From: Pseudanabaena sp. BC1403
GTDB lineage: Bacteria > Cyanobacteriota > Cyanobacteriia > Pseudanabaenales > Pseudanabaenaceae
Assembly: GCF_002914585.1 (NCBI RefSeq)
Contig: NZ_PDDM01000027.1
Span: forward strand, 1 to 64,000
Length of the DNA: 64,000 nucleotides
Direction of reading: 5' to 3'
Shown piece after piece: positions 36,333-44,581 of this stretch (its first letter is position 1; every line of letters starts with the position of its first letter). The notes beneath the pieces were generated by a model. It had not been told where the DNA came from, did no database searches, and saw only the letters and a program-made list of their open reading frames with translations. The position numbers and the translations under genes are program-made.

Positions 36333-38393
36333 TTATAACGCATAGCGCGATCGCGCTATGCGTAATGCATCAGTTGCTCTCTGTGCCTCGATTGCTACCT
36401 GCGATAAGCAAGCATAAATTAGCACGACATAATTCGCTCTTATCGCCAATTCGAGTTGACGGCATTGATATGCAAGTGTCAAGGCTCCGATATAGTCACT
36501 ACTTGAGCGTAATGTATTTAAGGACTGTAAAAGTCTTGGGCGATCATCGACAGCCAGTGCCCTGTCAATAGATTGGACTAACTGAGGGGTCTCTTCCAAA
36601 TACGAGTCAATCACATTTAACAAAAATTCAGTTGCTTTAAGATCATTACCCGCGATCTCCAAAATCGTTTCCATGAACTGTGGTTCGATTGCAGGCTCTT
36701 CATCTTCTTCATTATTATGCGAAAAATCTATAGTTGTATCGAAACCAGTCTGAGGCTCATCCATAGACTCAACTTCAGACGACTCATCTTCAGGCTCCTC
36801 GATTTCTGATTCTATGGCTTCTTGTCGAACAAGCTCTGGTGCAAGTATTGCTGGCTCCATTGATTGGATCTCGGACAGAAAATCTGTCTTGCTCGTCTTT
36901 GGTTCCAACTCTTCAGATGCTAAAGACTCTGATTCTTCTATCTCCGATAATTGTGGTGGGGATAATTCTGTCTCGGCTAATTCTGTAGCGATCATCTCTT
37001 GTTCAGATTCTTGTGATTCTATATCTTCAGCCTCAGATGATTCTAATTCACTTTTTTCATCTGGATAACCTTCAGCCTCAGACGTTTCTAATATCATTGT
37101 CTCTGGAAGAATTACCTCCGTCTCAGCTACAGAATTCTCTACTGATTTATCTTGGTCTAATTCGTCTGGAGCAGATGCAATGTCTGAAATCACTTTAAGA
37201 TTATCAGGCATAATCACATAGGAGATGTCATCTCGCGTGAAATTTATCGCTGGCTCATCTAACGTAACTGCCTCATCTGGCTCCACATCTTCATCTGAGA
37301 TTGGAGATATAGAATCTGGAACTAAAAAGAGTGGAGGCAATCCATTCTGAGAGATGGAGTCATCTCTAAAGTTATTAATTTCGTCGGTATTAATATCGGT
37401 ATTAATAACTATTGCTTCTAATTCATTCTCTTCTGCATCTGTATCTTTCTCATTCTGGCTGACTGCTAAATCATCAGGCTCTACATCTTCGTTTACAACA
37501 GTATTTTCCAGCTCTTCAACTACATTTTGATTGATTGCAGTTATGGTTTGCTCATCAATAGTTGACGCAGTGGATTGCTCAGCATTTGAGGCAACCTCTG
37601 ACTCAATAGCCAACTTAATCTCTTTCTCGACGAGTTCTGCAACTGTTTTTTGTAAATTATCTAATTCACTCTGTAAAGCTTGCAAATCATCAGTTAGCTC
37701 TTGAGATTGTTGGCGTAAATTAGTTAAGGAGATGGAAATACCAATCTGTGCTGCAATCAATGATAGAGACGTGCGATCGCTCTCTGACCAACTATGATAA
37801 GCACTACCATGAAAAGCAACTAGAGTTCCCCAAACATCTTGTCCTGCATATATCGTATTAGCTGCATAGGATGAAATGCCGATCTGTTCAAGTAGCGTCA
37901 CGATATAAGACGACAGGCTAGAAGTCCGAATACTGTCAATAGTCTGAGCAGAATTTTCTGGATCTGTAGACTCAATCATGTACCGAGCTAGTGAAAGCTG
38001 TCTTTCGGGCATATCGCTAAGAGATGTCACCCCTGAGGCGATCGCATCAGTGGCGAACTCGCCTTTTCCATCAGGAAGGCAGCGAAAAATTGCGACGCGA
38101 TCGACTTGGATTAATTTCTGGGCTACTTGCACAGCTATTTGTAAAACTAGCTCTAAAGATTGCGATCGCTGAATAGCATCAGCAAGCTGTGCAAGTGCTT
38201 TTTCCCTAGCAATAATATTGCTAAAAATATCCGTCTGTGTGTCTGATGACTGTGCTGTTATCAGTTTTTCATACCGCTCTTCCCAGCTCATTTGGTGAAC
38301 ACGCTCCTGCTGCACCAAAATAGCTTTGAGGTGTTCATAGGCAGCGCGATCGCGGCATAGGTGGCGGACTTGATCTAAGAGGGTAGAATCCAT
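36333..38393 (-). CDS. GAF-domain protein with acidic linker and degenerate Hpt-like domain
   Basis: 686 residues. N-terminal helix, then GAF (about 85-225: LVLQIAVQVAQKLIQVDRVAIFRC, DVWGTLVAFHGSAYHSWSESD), a coiled coil (about 230-262), a very acidic low-complexity region (about 285-570, rich in Glu, Asp and Ser), and a C-terminal helical domain with Hpt layout (FLLNVIDSYLEETPQLVQSI, then LLQSLNTLRSSSDYIGA). In true Hpt domains the last motif is AHTLKGSS; here Asn replaces the phosphorylated His. It cannot act as a phosphotransfer module and may be a docking or decoy domain. It lies 49 bp upstream of the Ser/Thr kinase on the same strand, probably one operon. Confidence 0.8.
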   Translation of the reverse strand: MDSTLLDQVRHLCRDRAAYEHLKAILVQQERVHQMSWEERYEKLITAQSSDTQTDIFSNIIAREKALAQLADAIQRSQSLELVLQIAVQVAQKLIQVDRVAIFRCLPDGKGEFATDAIASGVTSLSDMPERQLSLARYMIESTDPENSAQTIDSIRTSSLSSYIVTLLEQIGISSYAANTIYAGQDVWGTLVAFHGSAYHSWSESDRTSLSLIAAQIGISISLTNLRQQSQELTDDLQALQSELDNLQKTVAELVEKEIKLAIESEVASNAEQSTASTIDEQTITAINQNVVEELENTVVNEDVEPDDLAVSQNEKDTDAEENELEAIVINTDINTDEINNFRDDSISQNGLPPLFLVPDSISPISDEDVEPDEAVTLDEPAINFTRDDISYVIMPDNLKVISDIASAPDELDQDKSVENSVAETEVILPETMILETSEAEGYPDEKSELESSEAEDIESQESEQEMIATELAETELSPPQLSEIEESESLASEELEPKTSKTDFLSEIQSMEPAILAPELVRQEAIESEIEEPEDESSEVESMDEPQTGFDTTIDFSHNNEEDEEPAIEPQFMETILEIAGNDLKATEFLLNVIDSYLEETPQLVQSIDRALAVDDRPRLLQSLNTLRSSSDYIGALTLAYQCRQLELAIRANYVVLIYACLSQVAIEAQRATDALRIARSRYAL
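36338..36363. repeat. 26-bp perfect palindrome centred on HIP1
   Basis: ACGCATAGCGC followed by GATC and its mirror; the central GCGATCGC is the HIP1 octamer. It encodes the last residues of the GAF/Hpt-like protein (ARSRYAL) and includes the region just before its stop. Confidence 0.85.
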
Positions 38394-38519
38394 GGGTAAG
38401 AACGACTATCCCCGAATATTTTCTAGCTTTGCTTAGATAGGATTTACTCTATCTAGACAATGGATTTTAGCTGACTTATTTTGGCGATCGCATGAGACAC
38501 AAAGCGTAACTTTGAGCGC

Positions 38520-38714
38520 AACTTTTGTTTTTAGCATGAGAGTTCGCGATGCGAACTCTCATGCTAAAAACAAGTTAAAATCTCTATTGAACTAGAAATA
38601 ATTTGAAAAAGCCTTGTAAAACAAGACTTTTTCAAATTATTTCTAAGTGCCTCGGCATAATTAAACAACAGAGCTAAGATCTGTACTGCCCGCACAGCGG
38701 GCGGTACAGATCTT
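38520..38714. repeat. Three large hairpins in the 38394-38750 gap
   Basis: No gene in this 357-bp gap. Hairpins: 38520-38576 (GTTTTTAGCATGAGAGTTCGC, split here as GTTTTTAGCATG and AGAGTTCGC, with complement), 38595-38643 (GAAATAATTTGAAAAAG with complement) and 38676-38714 (AAGATCTGTACTGCCCGC with complement, one mismatch). The third shares its core with 34474-34534. They could be terminators or dispersed repeats. Confidence 0.65.
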
Positions 38715-38750
38715 GGGGTTTTGTATATAAACCAAAGTAAGTTAAAAAAT

Positions 38751-39401
38751 ATGGCACGCTATACCCTTGCCCAGAGTCCTGAAGTCGTCTTAACTGTTGC
38801 TGGCAAAGATTCGCCAAAAGCACGGGAAAAGGCGATGGCAGAGCTAATGGAACTAATGGACTCAGGCAAACTAGATACTGATCTTGCTGATGGCTTTAGT
38901 CCCGATCAATTTATAGAAGTGAGAGAACTTTCCATGTCTGAAGATCGTGAAGATCCAATTACTCAAGCCGTACAAGTCTTAAACAACCTCGCGACGTTAA
39001 AAATCAAGGTTCAAGAGTTACGCTCTGATGCGATGCAGGTGCGATCGCAAATCGATATTTTGTTTAGCGACGAGATTGTATCTGAGGAGCAAATTAACAG
39101 TATTAAGGAAGGTTTTAAAACTCTCAAGAGTTTTGCCCAGCTTAATATGAAATTTCTTGATGCGCGATCGCAAGCTGAAAATGCGCGTCAAGTCCTTGAT
39201 GAAGCACTGAAGTCGCCCAATTCAGAAGTTAAACCTCCTGTTGAAAGTGTAATTAGTACTGAGGTAGAGACTGCTGAAGTTACTAATGTTGCTTCTGAAC
39301 CTGTTGAAGCTGTAACTAGTGCTGATGCGGAAGAGCCTGTAACCACAATTGAGGATGCGATCGTTGAAGTCCCTGTGAGCAAATCCACCAAAAAGAAATA
39401 A
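38751..39401 (+). CDS. Hypothetical cyanobacterial protein
   Basis: 216 residues from the ATG at 38751 (MARYTLAQSPEVVLTVAGKD); a TTG at 38721 overlaps the upstream hairpin region and is unlikely. Helical, with a central coiled-coil-like stretch (VQVLNNLATLKIKVQELRSDAMQVRSQ, then INSIKEGFKTLKSFAQLNMKF) and a Val/Glu-rich, probably disordered tail ending in KSTKKK. No signal peptide or membrane segment. Family not recognised. Confidence 0.7.
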   Translation: MARYTLAQSPEVVLTVAGKDSPKAREKAMAELMELMDSGKLDTDLADGFSPDQFIEVRELSMSEDREDPITQAVQVLNNLATLKIKVQELRSDAMQVRSQIDILFSDEIVSEEQINSIKEGFKTLKSFAQLNMKFLDARSQAENARQVLDEALKSPNSEVKPPVESVISTEVETAEVTNVASEPVEAVTSADAEEPVTTIEDAIVEVPVSKSTKKK

Positions 39402-39410
39402 ATTAACAAC

Positions 39411-39449
39411 AAATTAAAAAGGCAACGCGAAGCGTTGCCTTTTTAATTT
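39411..39449 (+). terminator. Terminator
   Basis: AAATTAAAAAGGCAACGC, GAA loop, exact complement with TTTTTAATTT, 10 nt after the preceding stop. Confidence 0.8.
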
Positions 39450-39494
39450 TCGGTGAAGTTAAAATTAAATCTATAACCACTACATCTGAAAATT

Positions 39495-40073
39495 ATGGTT
39501 GCTTTACCCGATCGCTTATTGATGACCTACGAAGAATATATCGCTTGGGAATCAACCCAAGAAATGCGCCACGAATTTTGGGATGGTGAAGTTGTGGCAA
39601 TGGCTGGCGGCACTCGTGACCACAATCGAGTTTCAGGAAATTTCTTTAAATCATTAGACGAGGCTTTAGCCGATCGCCCCTGTGAAGTTTACATCGCTGA
39701 TGTCAAGGTACAGATTCAGCCAAAACGCAAATATTTTTATCCTGATGTCGTAGTTACTTGTGATGAACGCGATCGCAATGATGCTCTAGTAGTTGCTTTT
39801 CCTTGTCTAATTATCGAAGTTCTCTCACCATCGACTGAAGCCTTTGACCGTGGATTTAAATTTTCGCAATACCGCAAGTTTGAGACTTTGCAAGAATATG
39901 TATTAGCGCAAGTCGATCAGCCAATTGTGGAAGTATTTCAACGCAATGATCAGGGGCAATGGGTGTTTTTTGAATATGGTTTGAGCGATCGACTATTCCT
40001 CAAATCTGTAAATCTCGAAATAGCCGTTAGCGATCTGTATCGACAAATTCAATTTGAACACAAAAACGAATAA
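39495..40073 (+). CDS. Uma2-family (DUF820) PD-(D/E)XK endonuclease-like protein
   Basis: 192 residues. Typical opening MTYEEYIAWESTQEMRHEFWDGEVVAMAGG, then the nuclease core KYFYPDVVVTCDE and CLIIEVLSPSTEAFDRGFKFSQYRKF (Asp and Glu ligands, conserved Lys). These proteins are very numerous in cyanobacteria; some resemble transposon-related or restriction-like nucleases, but cellular function is unknown. A second, diverged member is at 53345. Confidence 0.88.
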   Translation: MVALPDRLLMTYEEYIAWESTQEMRHEFWDGEVVAMAGGTRDHNRVSGNFFKSLDEALADRPCEVYIADVKVQIQPKRKYFYPDVVVTCDERDRNDALVVAFPCLIIEVLSPSTEAFDRGFKFSQYRKFETLQEYVLAQVDQPIVEVFQRNDQGQWVFFEYGLSDRLFLKSVNLEIAVSDLYRQIQFEHKNE

Positions 40074-40099
40074 AGGTGGAGCAAAGGTCAACCTTTATT
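40069..40099. terminator. Bidirectional terminator
   Basis: AATAAAGGT / ACCTTTATT, 9-bp stem with 13-nt loop, between convergent stops at 40073 and 40101. Confidence 0.6.
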
Positions 40100-40100
40100 T

Positions 40101-41288
40101 TTATGTAACACGAGTAAGGATAATCACCCCAGCCGTTACGCCAATTAAATTAGGCAACCATGCAGCTGCGAATGGGGAAAGAAACTCAACTTGTCCGAGA
40201 GCGCCACAAATAAATAACAACAAATAATAACCAAAAATAATTAACACACTCAATCCAAACCCGATCGCTGCACCAGTACGCTGAGGACGCATTCCTAGAG
40301 ATGCTCCAACAAGCGCAAAGACTACACAGATAAATGGTAGGGCATATTTTTGTTCAAGCCTTACTTCTAGCTTTCGGATTTCTTTGGTATTACCAGACTG
40401 CTTGAGCAAGTCAATATTGCGACGAATATCAGAAATATTCATTTCTTCAGCGCTACGTTGCTCTTGAGCAACATCAAGGGGAGCGCGAGGTAATTGCAGG
40501 TTTTGATCATCAAAGCGGAGAATGCTACGGTAATTGCCATCTGGCCCAACCAGATAGGTAGTACCTTTGCTAAACCTCCAGACATTTTGCTCGGGAATCC
40601 AAACAGCGGAATCGGCGGCAAGAATTTGCTGAAGTTGTCCTTGCGAAAAGTCCAAAACCGTTAAGCCCCGCATCTGTTTGCCATCAAAGCTCCGTGCATA
40701 AAAACTCCGAACTAAGCCTTGTTTGCTAGTGCCATCTTCTTGGGGCACCTCACCATATTGCTGATAAAAAATATCTTGGCTTTTAAACTGCACATTTTCT
40801 TGATTTAGAGCCGCTCGCAATGTACTACGAGATTGCCAATTTGCCGCAGGGACGATCGCTTCATTAAATACATAGGTCATGCCCGTGACAAATAGGCTCA
40901 ACACTAGTGCAGGTGCAACTAAACGATAAGCACTGACTCCACAACTACGTAAAGCAGTTGTTTCTCCATCGCCAGACATGCGACTGTAGGATAACAATGT
41001 CGCTAGCAACATTGACATCGGGAATGAGTACACCATGAAGCCTGGGATCTGGTAGCCAAAAATCTGAAACGCCGTTAAAACGCTTAATCCCGCATCAGTA
41101 ATCAGTCGAATAAGTTCAAATAGAGAGCCAATCGCTAAAATCACAGAGGAAAATGCACCCACCCCAAACAAAAATGGGGTCAACATTTGCGTGAATAAAT
41201 AGCGATCCATGATCGACAATCTCGGTAGCCATCCTAGCGACACGTTTGTAACTTTTTTCCTTGGTTGAGTCGTTTGTAAGGTTGCCAT
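40101..41288 (-). CDS. lptG: LptF/LptG-family lipopolysaccharide export permease
   Basis: 395 residues, YjgP/YjgQ family: three membrane helices (FTQMLTPFLFGVGAFSSVILA, IPGFMVYSFPMSMLLATLLSYSRMSGDGE), a periplasmic beta-jellyroll middle domain, and three more helices (LPFICVVFALVGASLGM, GFGLSVLIIFGYYLLLFICGAL, WLPNLIGVTAGVIIL). Works with LptB to move LPS from the inner membrane to the LptA bridge. Cyanobacteria commonly have a single permease of this kind. Third in an lptA-lptB-permease cluster. Confidence 0.9.
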   Translation of the reverse strand: MATLQTTQPRKKVTNVSLGWLPRLSIMDRYLFTQMLTPFLFGVGAFSSVILAIGSLFELIRLITDAGLSVLTAFQIFGYQIPGFMVYSFPMSMLLATLLSYSRMSGDGETTALRSCGVSAYRLVAPALVLSLFVTGMTYVFNEAIVPAANWQSRSTLRAALNQENVQFKSQDIFYQQYGEVPQEDGTSKQGLVRSFYARSFDGKQMRGLTVLDFSQGQLQQILAADSAVWIPEQNVWRFSKGTTYLVGPDGNYRSILRFDDQNLQLPRAPLDVAQEQRSAEEMNISDIRRNIDLLKQSGNTKEIRKLEVRLEQKYALPFICVVFALVGASLGMRPQRTGAAIGFGLSVLIIFGYYLLLFICGALGQVEFLSPFAAAWLPNLIGVTAGVIILTRVT

Positions 41289-41317
41289 TTCCTTTATCGA
41301 GATTACATGTTTTTGGG

Positions 41318-41362
41318 TTAATTATTTTTTGCAACACCTACGGTGTTGCAAAAAATAATTAA
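41318..41362. terminator. Hairpin between lptB and the permease gene
   Basis: TTAATTATTTTTTGCAACACC with a TAC loop and exact complement (21-bp stem), overlapping the lptB stop. It may separate or attenuate transcription between the two lpt genes. Confidence 0.7.
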
Positions 41363-42087
41363 AAATGAAACTTTTCGCCAAGATAATATTTGCGGACATC
41401 TGGATCGTCTGCTAATTCTCGGCTAGAACCGTCCGCAAATACTTCACCTTCACGCATGATGTAAGCGCGATCGGTAATAGATAAAGTTTCGCGAACATTA
41501 TGGTCAGTAATTAGTACGCCCATATTGCGATCGCGCAAGTTGCTTATGATGGACTGAATTTCGCTAACAGCGATCGGATCGATCCCCGCAAAAGGCTCAT
41601 CTAGCAAGATAAATTTTGGGCCTTCGAGTCCAACCGCCAATGCTCTGGCGATTTCAGTACGACGACGTTCTCCCCCCGAAACTTGGATTCCCATCGTATC
41701 AGCGATCTTAGTCAGTCGAAACTCTTCCAACAAAGTACGGAGTCGATGAATCTGTAATTGCTTTGGAACATTGGTTTGTTCCATCACCAATAACAGATTA
41801 TCACGCACCGATAACTGTCGAAAAATGGTAGCTTCTTGGGCAAGATATGCCATACCCATACGCGCTCTTTTATGAATTGGCAAGCTGGTAATGTCTTGTT
41901 TGTCGAGCCAGACGCTACCGCTATCAGGCTGAATCAGTCCTGTTGCCATATAAAACGAAGTGGTCTTACCAGCACCATTCGGGCCCAGTAGTCCAACAAT
42001 TTCCCCCTGCTTGACGGTGAGACTCACTTGCTGAACGACTTGCCTGCCACTGTAGTTTTTACTGACGTTGTCGAGGGAGATTTGCAT
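41359..42087 (-). CDS. lptB: LPS export ABC transporter ATPase LptB
   Basis: 242 residues. Walker A GLLGPNGAGKTTSFYMATGL, the LptB-type Q-loop region (MGMAYLAQEATIFRQLSVRDNLLL), signature VSGGERRRTEIARALA, Walker B FILLDEPFAGIDP and the H-motif LITDHNVRETLSITDRAYIM. Energises LPS extraction with the LptF/G-type permease. The C-terminal YYLGEKFHF is typical of LptB. Confidence 0.95.
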   Translation of the reverse strand: MQISLDNVSKNYSGRQVVQQVSLTVKQGEIVGLLGPNGAGKTTSFYMATGLIQPDSGSVWLDKQDITSLPIHKRARMGMAYLAQEATIFRQLSVRDNLLLVMEQTNVPKQLQIHRLRTLLEEFRLTKIADTMGIQVSGGERRRTEIARALAVGLEGPKFILLDEPFAGIDPIAVSEIQSIISNLRDRNMGVLITDHNVRETLSITDRAYIMREGEVFADGSSRELADDPDVRKYYLGEKFHF

Positions 42088-42170
42088 TACTCAATTTGGG
42101 TTGGAAATTTGGGAATGTAACACTGAACTTATTTATGGCAAAGCATTTTTTGTAGCTTTATACATCAACA

Positions 42171-42767
42171 TTACTTACCATCAGGAAGAATCTCTTGTGG
42201 TTTTGGTCGTAACTTGTCAGGAGGAATGATCAATGTCGGGGGGCTCACCTGTTGCTTTTTAAAGGCAGGCTTGATCTGGGTTACAGGCGTTGCCGAAGTT
42301 GCAGGGCTACTGACAGCATCGCGATCTGGGACAACATAAATTGTTTCGACCTGTTGGTTATTAGGAGGGGCAGCGATAAATTTCCCTTCAGTGACGAGAT
42401 AGGTGATGGTTTGAGCTTTGATGCTATTGACACCTTCTTGAGTGACGACCACATTGCCAGTTAAAACTACACGCTGCTCCTTAGAAAAATACTGTGCTTG
42501 CTCAGCTACCGCATCAATCTGTCGGGCGGGATAAGTCATTTTTACGTTACCAGTTGCCGTAACGACACCTGTGATCGAATTTGCTTCTTGGACATCGGCA
42601 CGGATTGTTAAAGCCGTGTTCGGTTGGGCTTGGGTGGGTGGCATTGAGCTAGAGGCGATCGCCAAAAGAGAAATAACAGCCAGCAATAACTTAGAGATCG
42701 CCGATTGATGCTTTATTTTTCCTTTTTCCTTTTTCCCTTTTAATTCAAATCTGCTTAATGGCTTCAT
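42171..42767 (-). CDS. lptA: LptA/OstA-like periplasmic protein
   Basis: 198 residues with a membrane/signal segment (about 25-47, LLLAVISLLAIASSS) and an OstA-type beta-jellyroll repeat (ADVQEANSITGVVTATGNVKMTYPARQIDAVAEQAQYFSKEQRVVLTGNVVVTQ) as in LptA, plus a Pro-rich C-terminus. It would form the periplasmic LPS bridge. The start overlaps the panC-cmk stop by 4 bp (ATGA). Confidence 0.8.
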   Translation of the reverse strand: MKPLSRFELKGKKEKGKIKHQSAISKLLLAVISLLAIASSSMPPTQAQPNTALTIRADVQEANSITGVVTATGNVKMTYPARQIDAVAEQAQYFSKEQRVVLTGNVVVTQEGVNSIKAQTITYLVTEGKFIAAPPNNQQVETIYVVPDRDAVSSPATSATPVTQIKPAFKKQQVSPPTLIIPPDKLRPKPQEILPDGK

Positions 42768-44341
42768 CGGTTTTGTACCTTTTGTTCATACAAATTTACA
42801 ATGGCTGCGACCACTTCTTCTATAGTTAGACCATCTGTATTAACTAAAGTTGCGTCTTCAGCCTGAATCAGAGGCGCATGGTCTCGCGTAGAGTCTTTGC
42901 GATCGCGCTCTTGGATTTCATGCTCAAGTGTGGCTAGATCGGGGGCAACTTGACCTTGGGCGATCAGATCGGCTTGACGGCGTTTGGCGCGCTCTTCTGC
43001 TGAGGCGGTCAAAAAGATTTTCACCTCTGCATCAGGAAAGACATGGGTTCCGATGTCCCGCCCTTCCATGACTACACCGCCTGTTTGCCCAATGAGTTGT
43101 TGTTGCTTAACCAAAATTTCCCGCACAGCAGCTTGAGCCGCGATCGACGATACATTGGCTGTAACTTCAGGTGTACGAATTTCAGTGGTGATGTCTTCAC
43201 CATTGAGCAAGACTTGCATCGGCTTACCTGCGATCGGATTAGCAAACAGCTGGATTTTTGATTCAGCCGCGATCGCTTGCACTTTTTCTTGATCTCTTAA
43301 ATCAATTCCTTCTCGTAACACCGCAAGAGTAACACTACGATACATTGCGCCAGTATCTAAGAACAATAAGCCTAATTTGTTAGCAACCTGTTTGGTAACC
43401 GTGGATTTGCCCGCACCTGCGGGGCCATCGATCGCAATGATCGGATTTCTGGGAGTGATGGTATGACTTAGCAAAATATTATCGATCAAGCGTGTATTTC
43501 CAATTCGAGCCGCGATCGCCAGCATCAACTCTGCTTCAGACGTAATTTGATTGCATGGTTGCAAGTTCTTGGCATCGACTAACTCAATATACTCTAGATT
43601 AATTTCAGGTAGCTTCGCTAAATAATTTCGCGCAGCTTCTATGATTTGCTCTGATTTACAAAGTTCGTAGCAAAGGAAAAACTGCTGTTGGGATTGCAGC
43701 AAACTTTGATAAATATGTGCTGCCAAAATTCGTTCTTGGCTTGACAAGTACTGATTACGAGAACTGTAAGCTAAGCCGCTAGGTTCACGCACCGTCGGGC
43801 ATCCAATAATTTCCACAGGCAAGTTTAAATCAATCACCAATTGCCGAATAATTGCCAGCTGTTGACCATCTTTACGCCCGAAGTAGGCGCGATTAGGTTG
43901 CACAACATTAAAGAGCTTAGTCACGATTGTGGCGACTCCCTGAAAATGTCCAACCCGCGATCGCCCACACAAGATATTGATCATTTCTGGTGGTGGGATC
44001 ACTTGCGTTATTTTGGCTATATTACTTATGCCTATCTCCAGAGCATCTGGCGCAAAAACAACATCAACTCCTGCGTTCTCACAAATATGAAGATCATTCT
44101 CGAATGTGCGCGGATATTGATCAAAATCTTCACCTGCACCGAATTGCAAAGGATTGACAAATATACTTACAACCACACAAGCATTTTCAGTCCTTGCTCG
44201 ATCAATTAATCTCAAATGCCCAATATGCAAAGCCCCCATTGTTGGCACAAGCCCTACAGAAACTTGACCTAAGGGCTGTTTTTCTTTTTGGGCGTTTAAG
44301 TAATTACGCAGAGAAGCGATCGTAGTAAATAGCTGTGTCAA
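42764..44341 (-). CDS. panC/cmk: Bifunctional pantoate-beta-alanine ligase / cytidylate kinase
   Basis: 525-residue fusion characteristic of cyanobacteria. N-terminal PanC (about 1-280): LVPTMGALHIGHLRLI (HIGH-like), FVNPLQFGAGEDF, YFGRKDGQQLAIIRQL, PTVREPSGLAYSSRNQYLS. C-terminal Cmk (about 298-520): IAIDGPAGAGKSTVTKQVA, LDTGAMYRSVTLA, GRDIGTHVFPDAEVKIFLTAS and RDHAPLIQAEDA. It starts with TTG at 44341 because no ATG exists before PTMGALH. Joins pantothenate (CoA) synthesis and CMP phosphorylation; here it is also translationally coupled to lptA. Confidence 0.95.
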   Translation of the reverse strand: MTQLFTTIASLRNYLNAQKEKQPLGQVSVGLVPTMGALHIGHLRLIDRARTENACVVVSIFVNPLQFGAGEDFDQYPRTFENDLHICENAGVDVVFAPDALEIGISNIAKITQVIPPPEMINILCGRSRVGHFQGVATIVTKLFNVVQPNRAYFGRKDGQQLAIIRQLVIDLNLPVEIIGCPTVREPSGLAYSSRNQYLSSQERILAAHIYQSLLQSQQQFFLCYELCKSEQIIEAARNYLAKLPEINLEYIELVDAKNLQPCNQITSEAELMLAIAARIGNTRLIDNILLSHTITPRNPIIAIDGPAGAGKSTVTKQVANKLGLLFLDTGAMYRSVTLAVLREGIDLRDQEKVQAIAAESKIQLFANPIAGKPMQVLLNGEDITTEIRTPEVTANVSSIAAQAAVREILVKQQQLIGQTGGVVMEGRDIGTHVFPDAEVKIFLTASAEERAKRRQADLIAQGQVAPDLATLEHEIQERDRKDSTRDHAPLIQAEDATLVNTDGLTIEEVVAAIVNLYEQKVQNR

Positions 44342-44435
44342 GCAATCAACCTCAACGAAATCACTATGTAAAGCAGCAATTCTAATTATGAAACCAATTT
44401 TGAGTTTTTTAGCGATATGGTTCGATAAAAAACAG

Positions 44436-44485
44436 AATAGGTTTTGAAGAAAGTCATCCTAGGATAACTTTCTTCAAAACCTATT
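44436..44485. repeat. Long hairpin upstream of panC-cmk
   Basis: AATAGGTTTTGAAGAAAGT and its complement with an inner ATCC/GGAT pairing, in the gap between panC-cmk and rlpA. Confidence 0.7.
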
Positions 44486-44538
44486 TTGATAAAAAATATG
44501 AATGAGGCTATAAAGAGCATAGCCACTTGCAAAGCCCT

Positions 44539-44573
44539 AAATAATAGAGAATGCAAAGCTCTCTCTATTATTT
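44539..44573 (-). terminator. rlpA terminator
   Basis: AAATAATAGAGA ... TCTCTATTATTT, 12-bp stem just beyond the rlpA stop. Confidence 0.65.
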
Positions 44574-44581
44574 TGCTTGGG

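Noticed and set aside
38520..38714. Three consecutive hairpins as a CRISPR-like array
   Set aside because: The hairpins do not share a direct repeat and there are no spacers of regular length.
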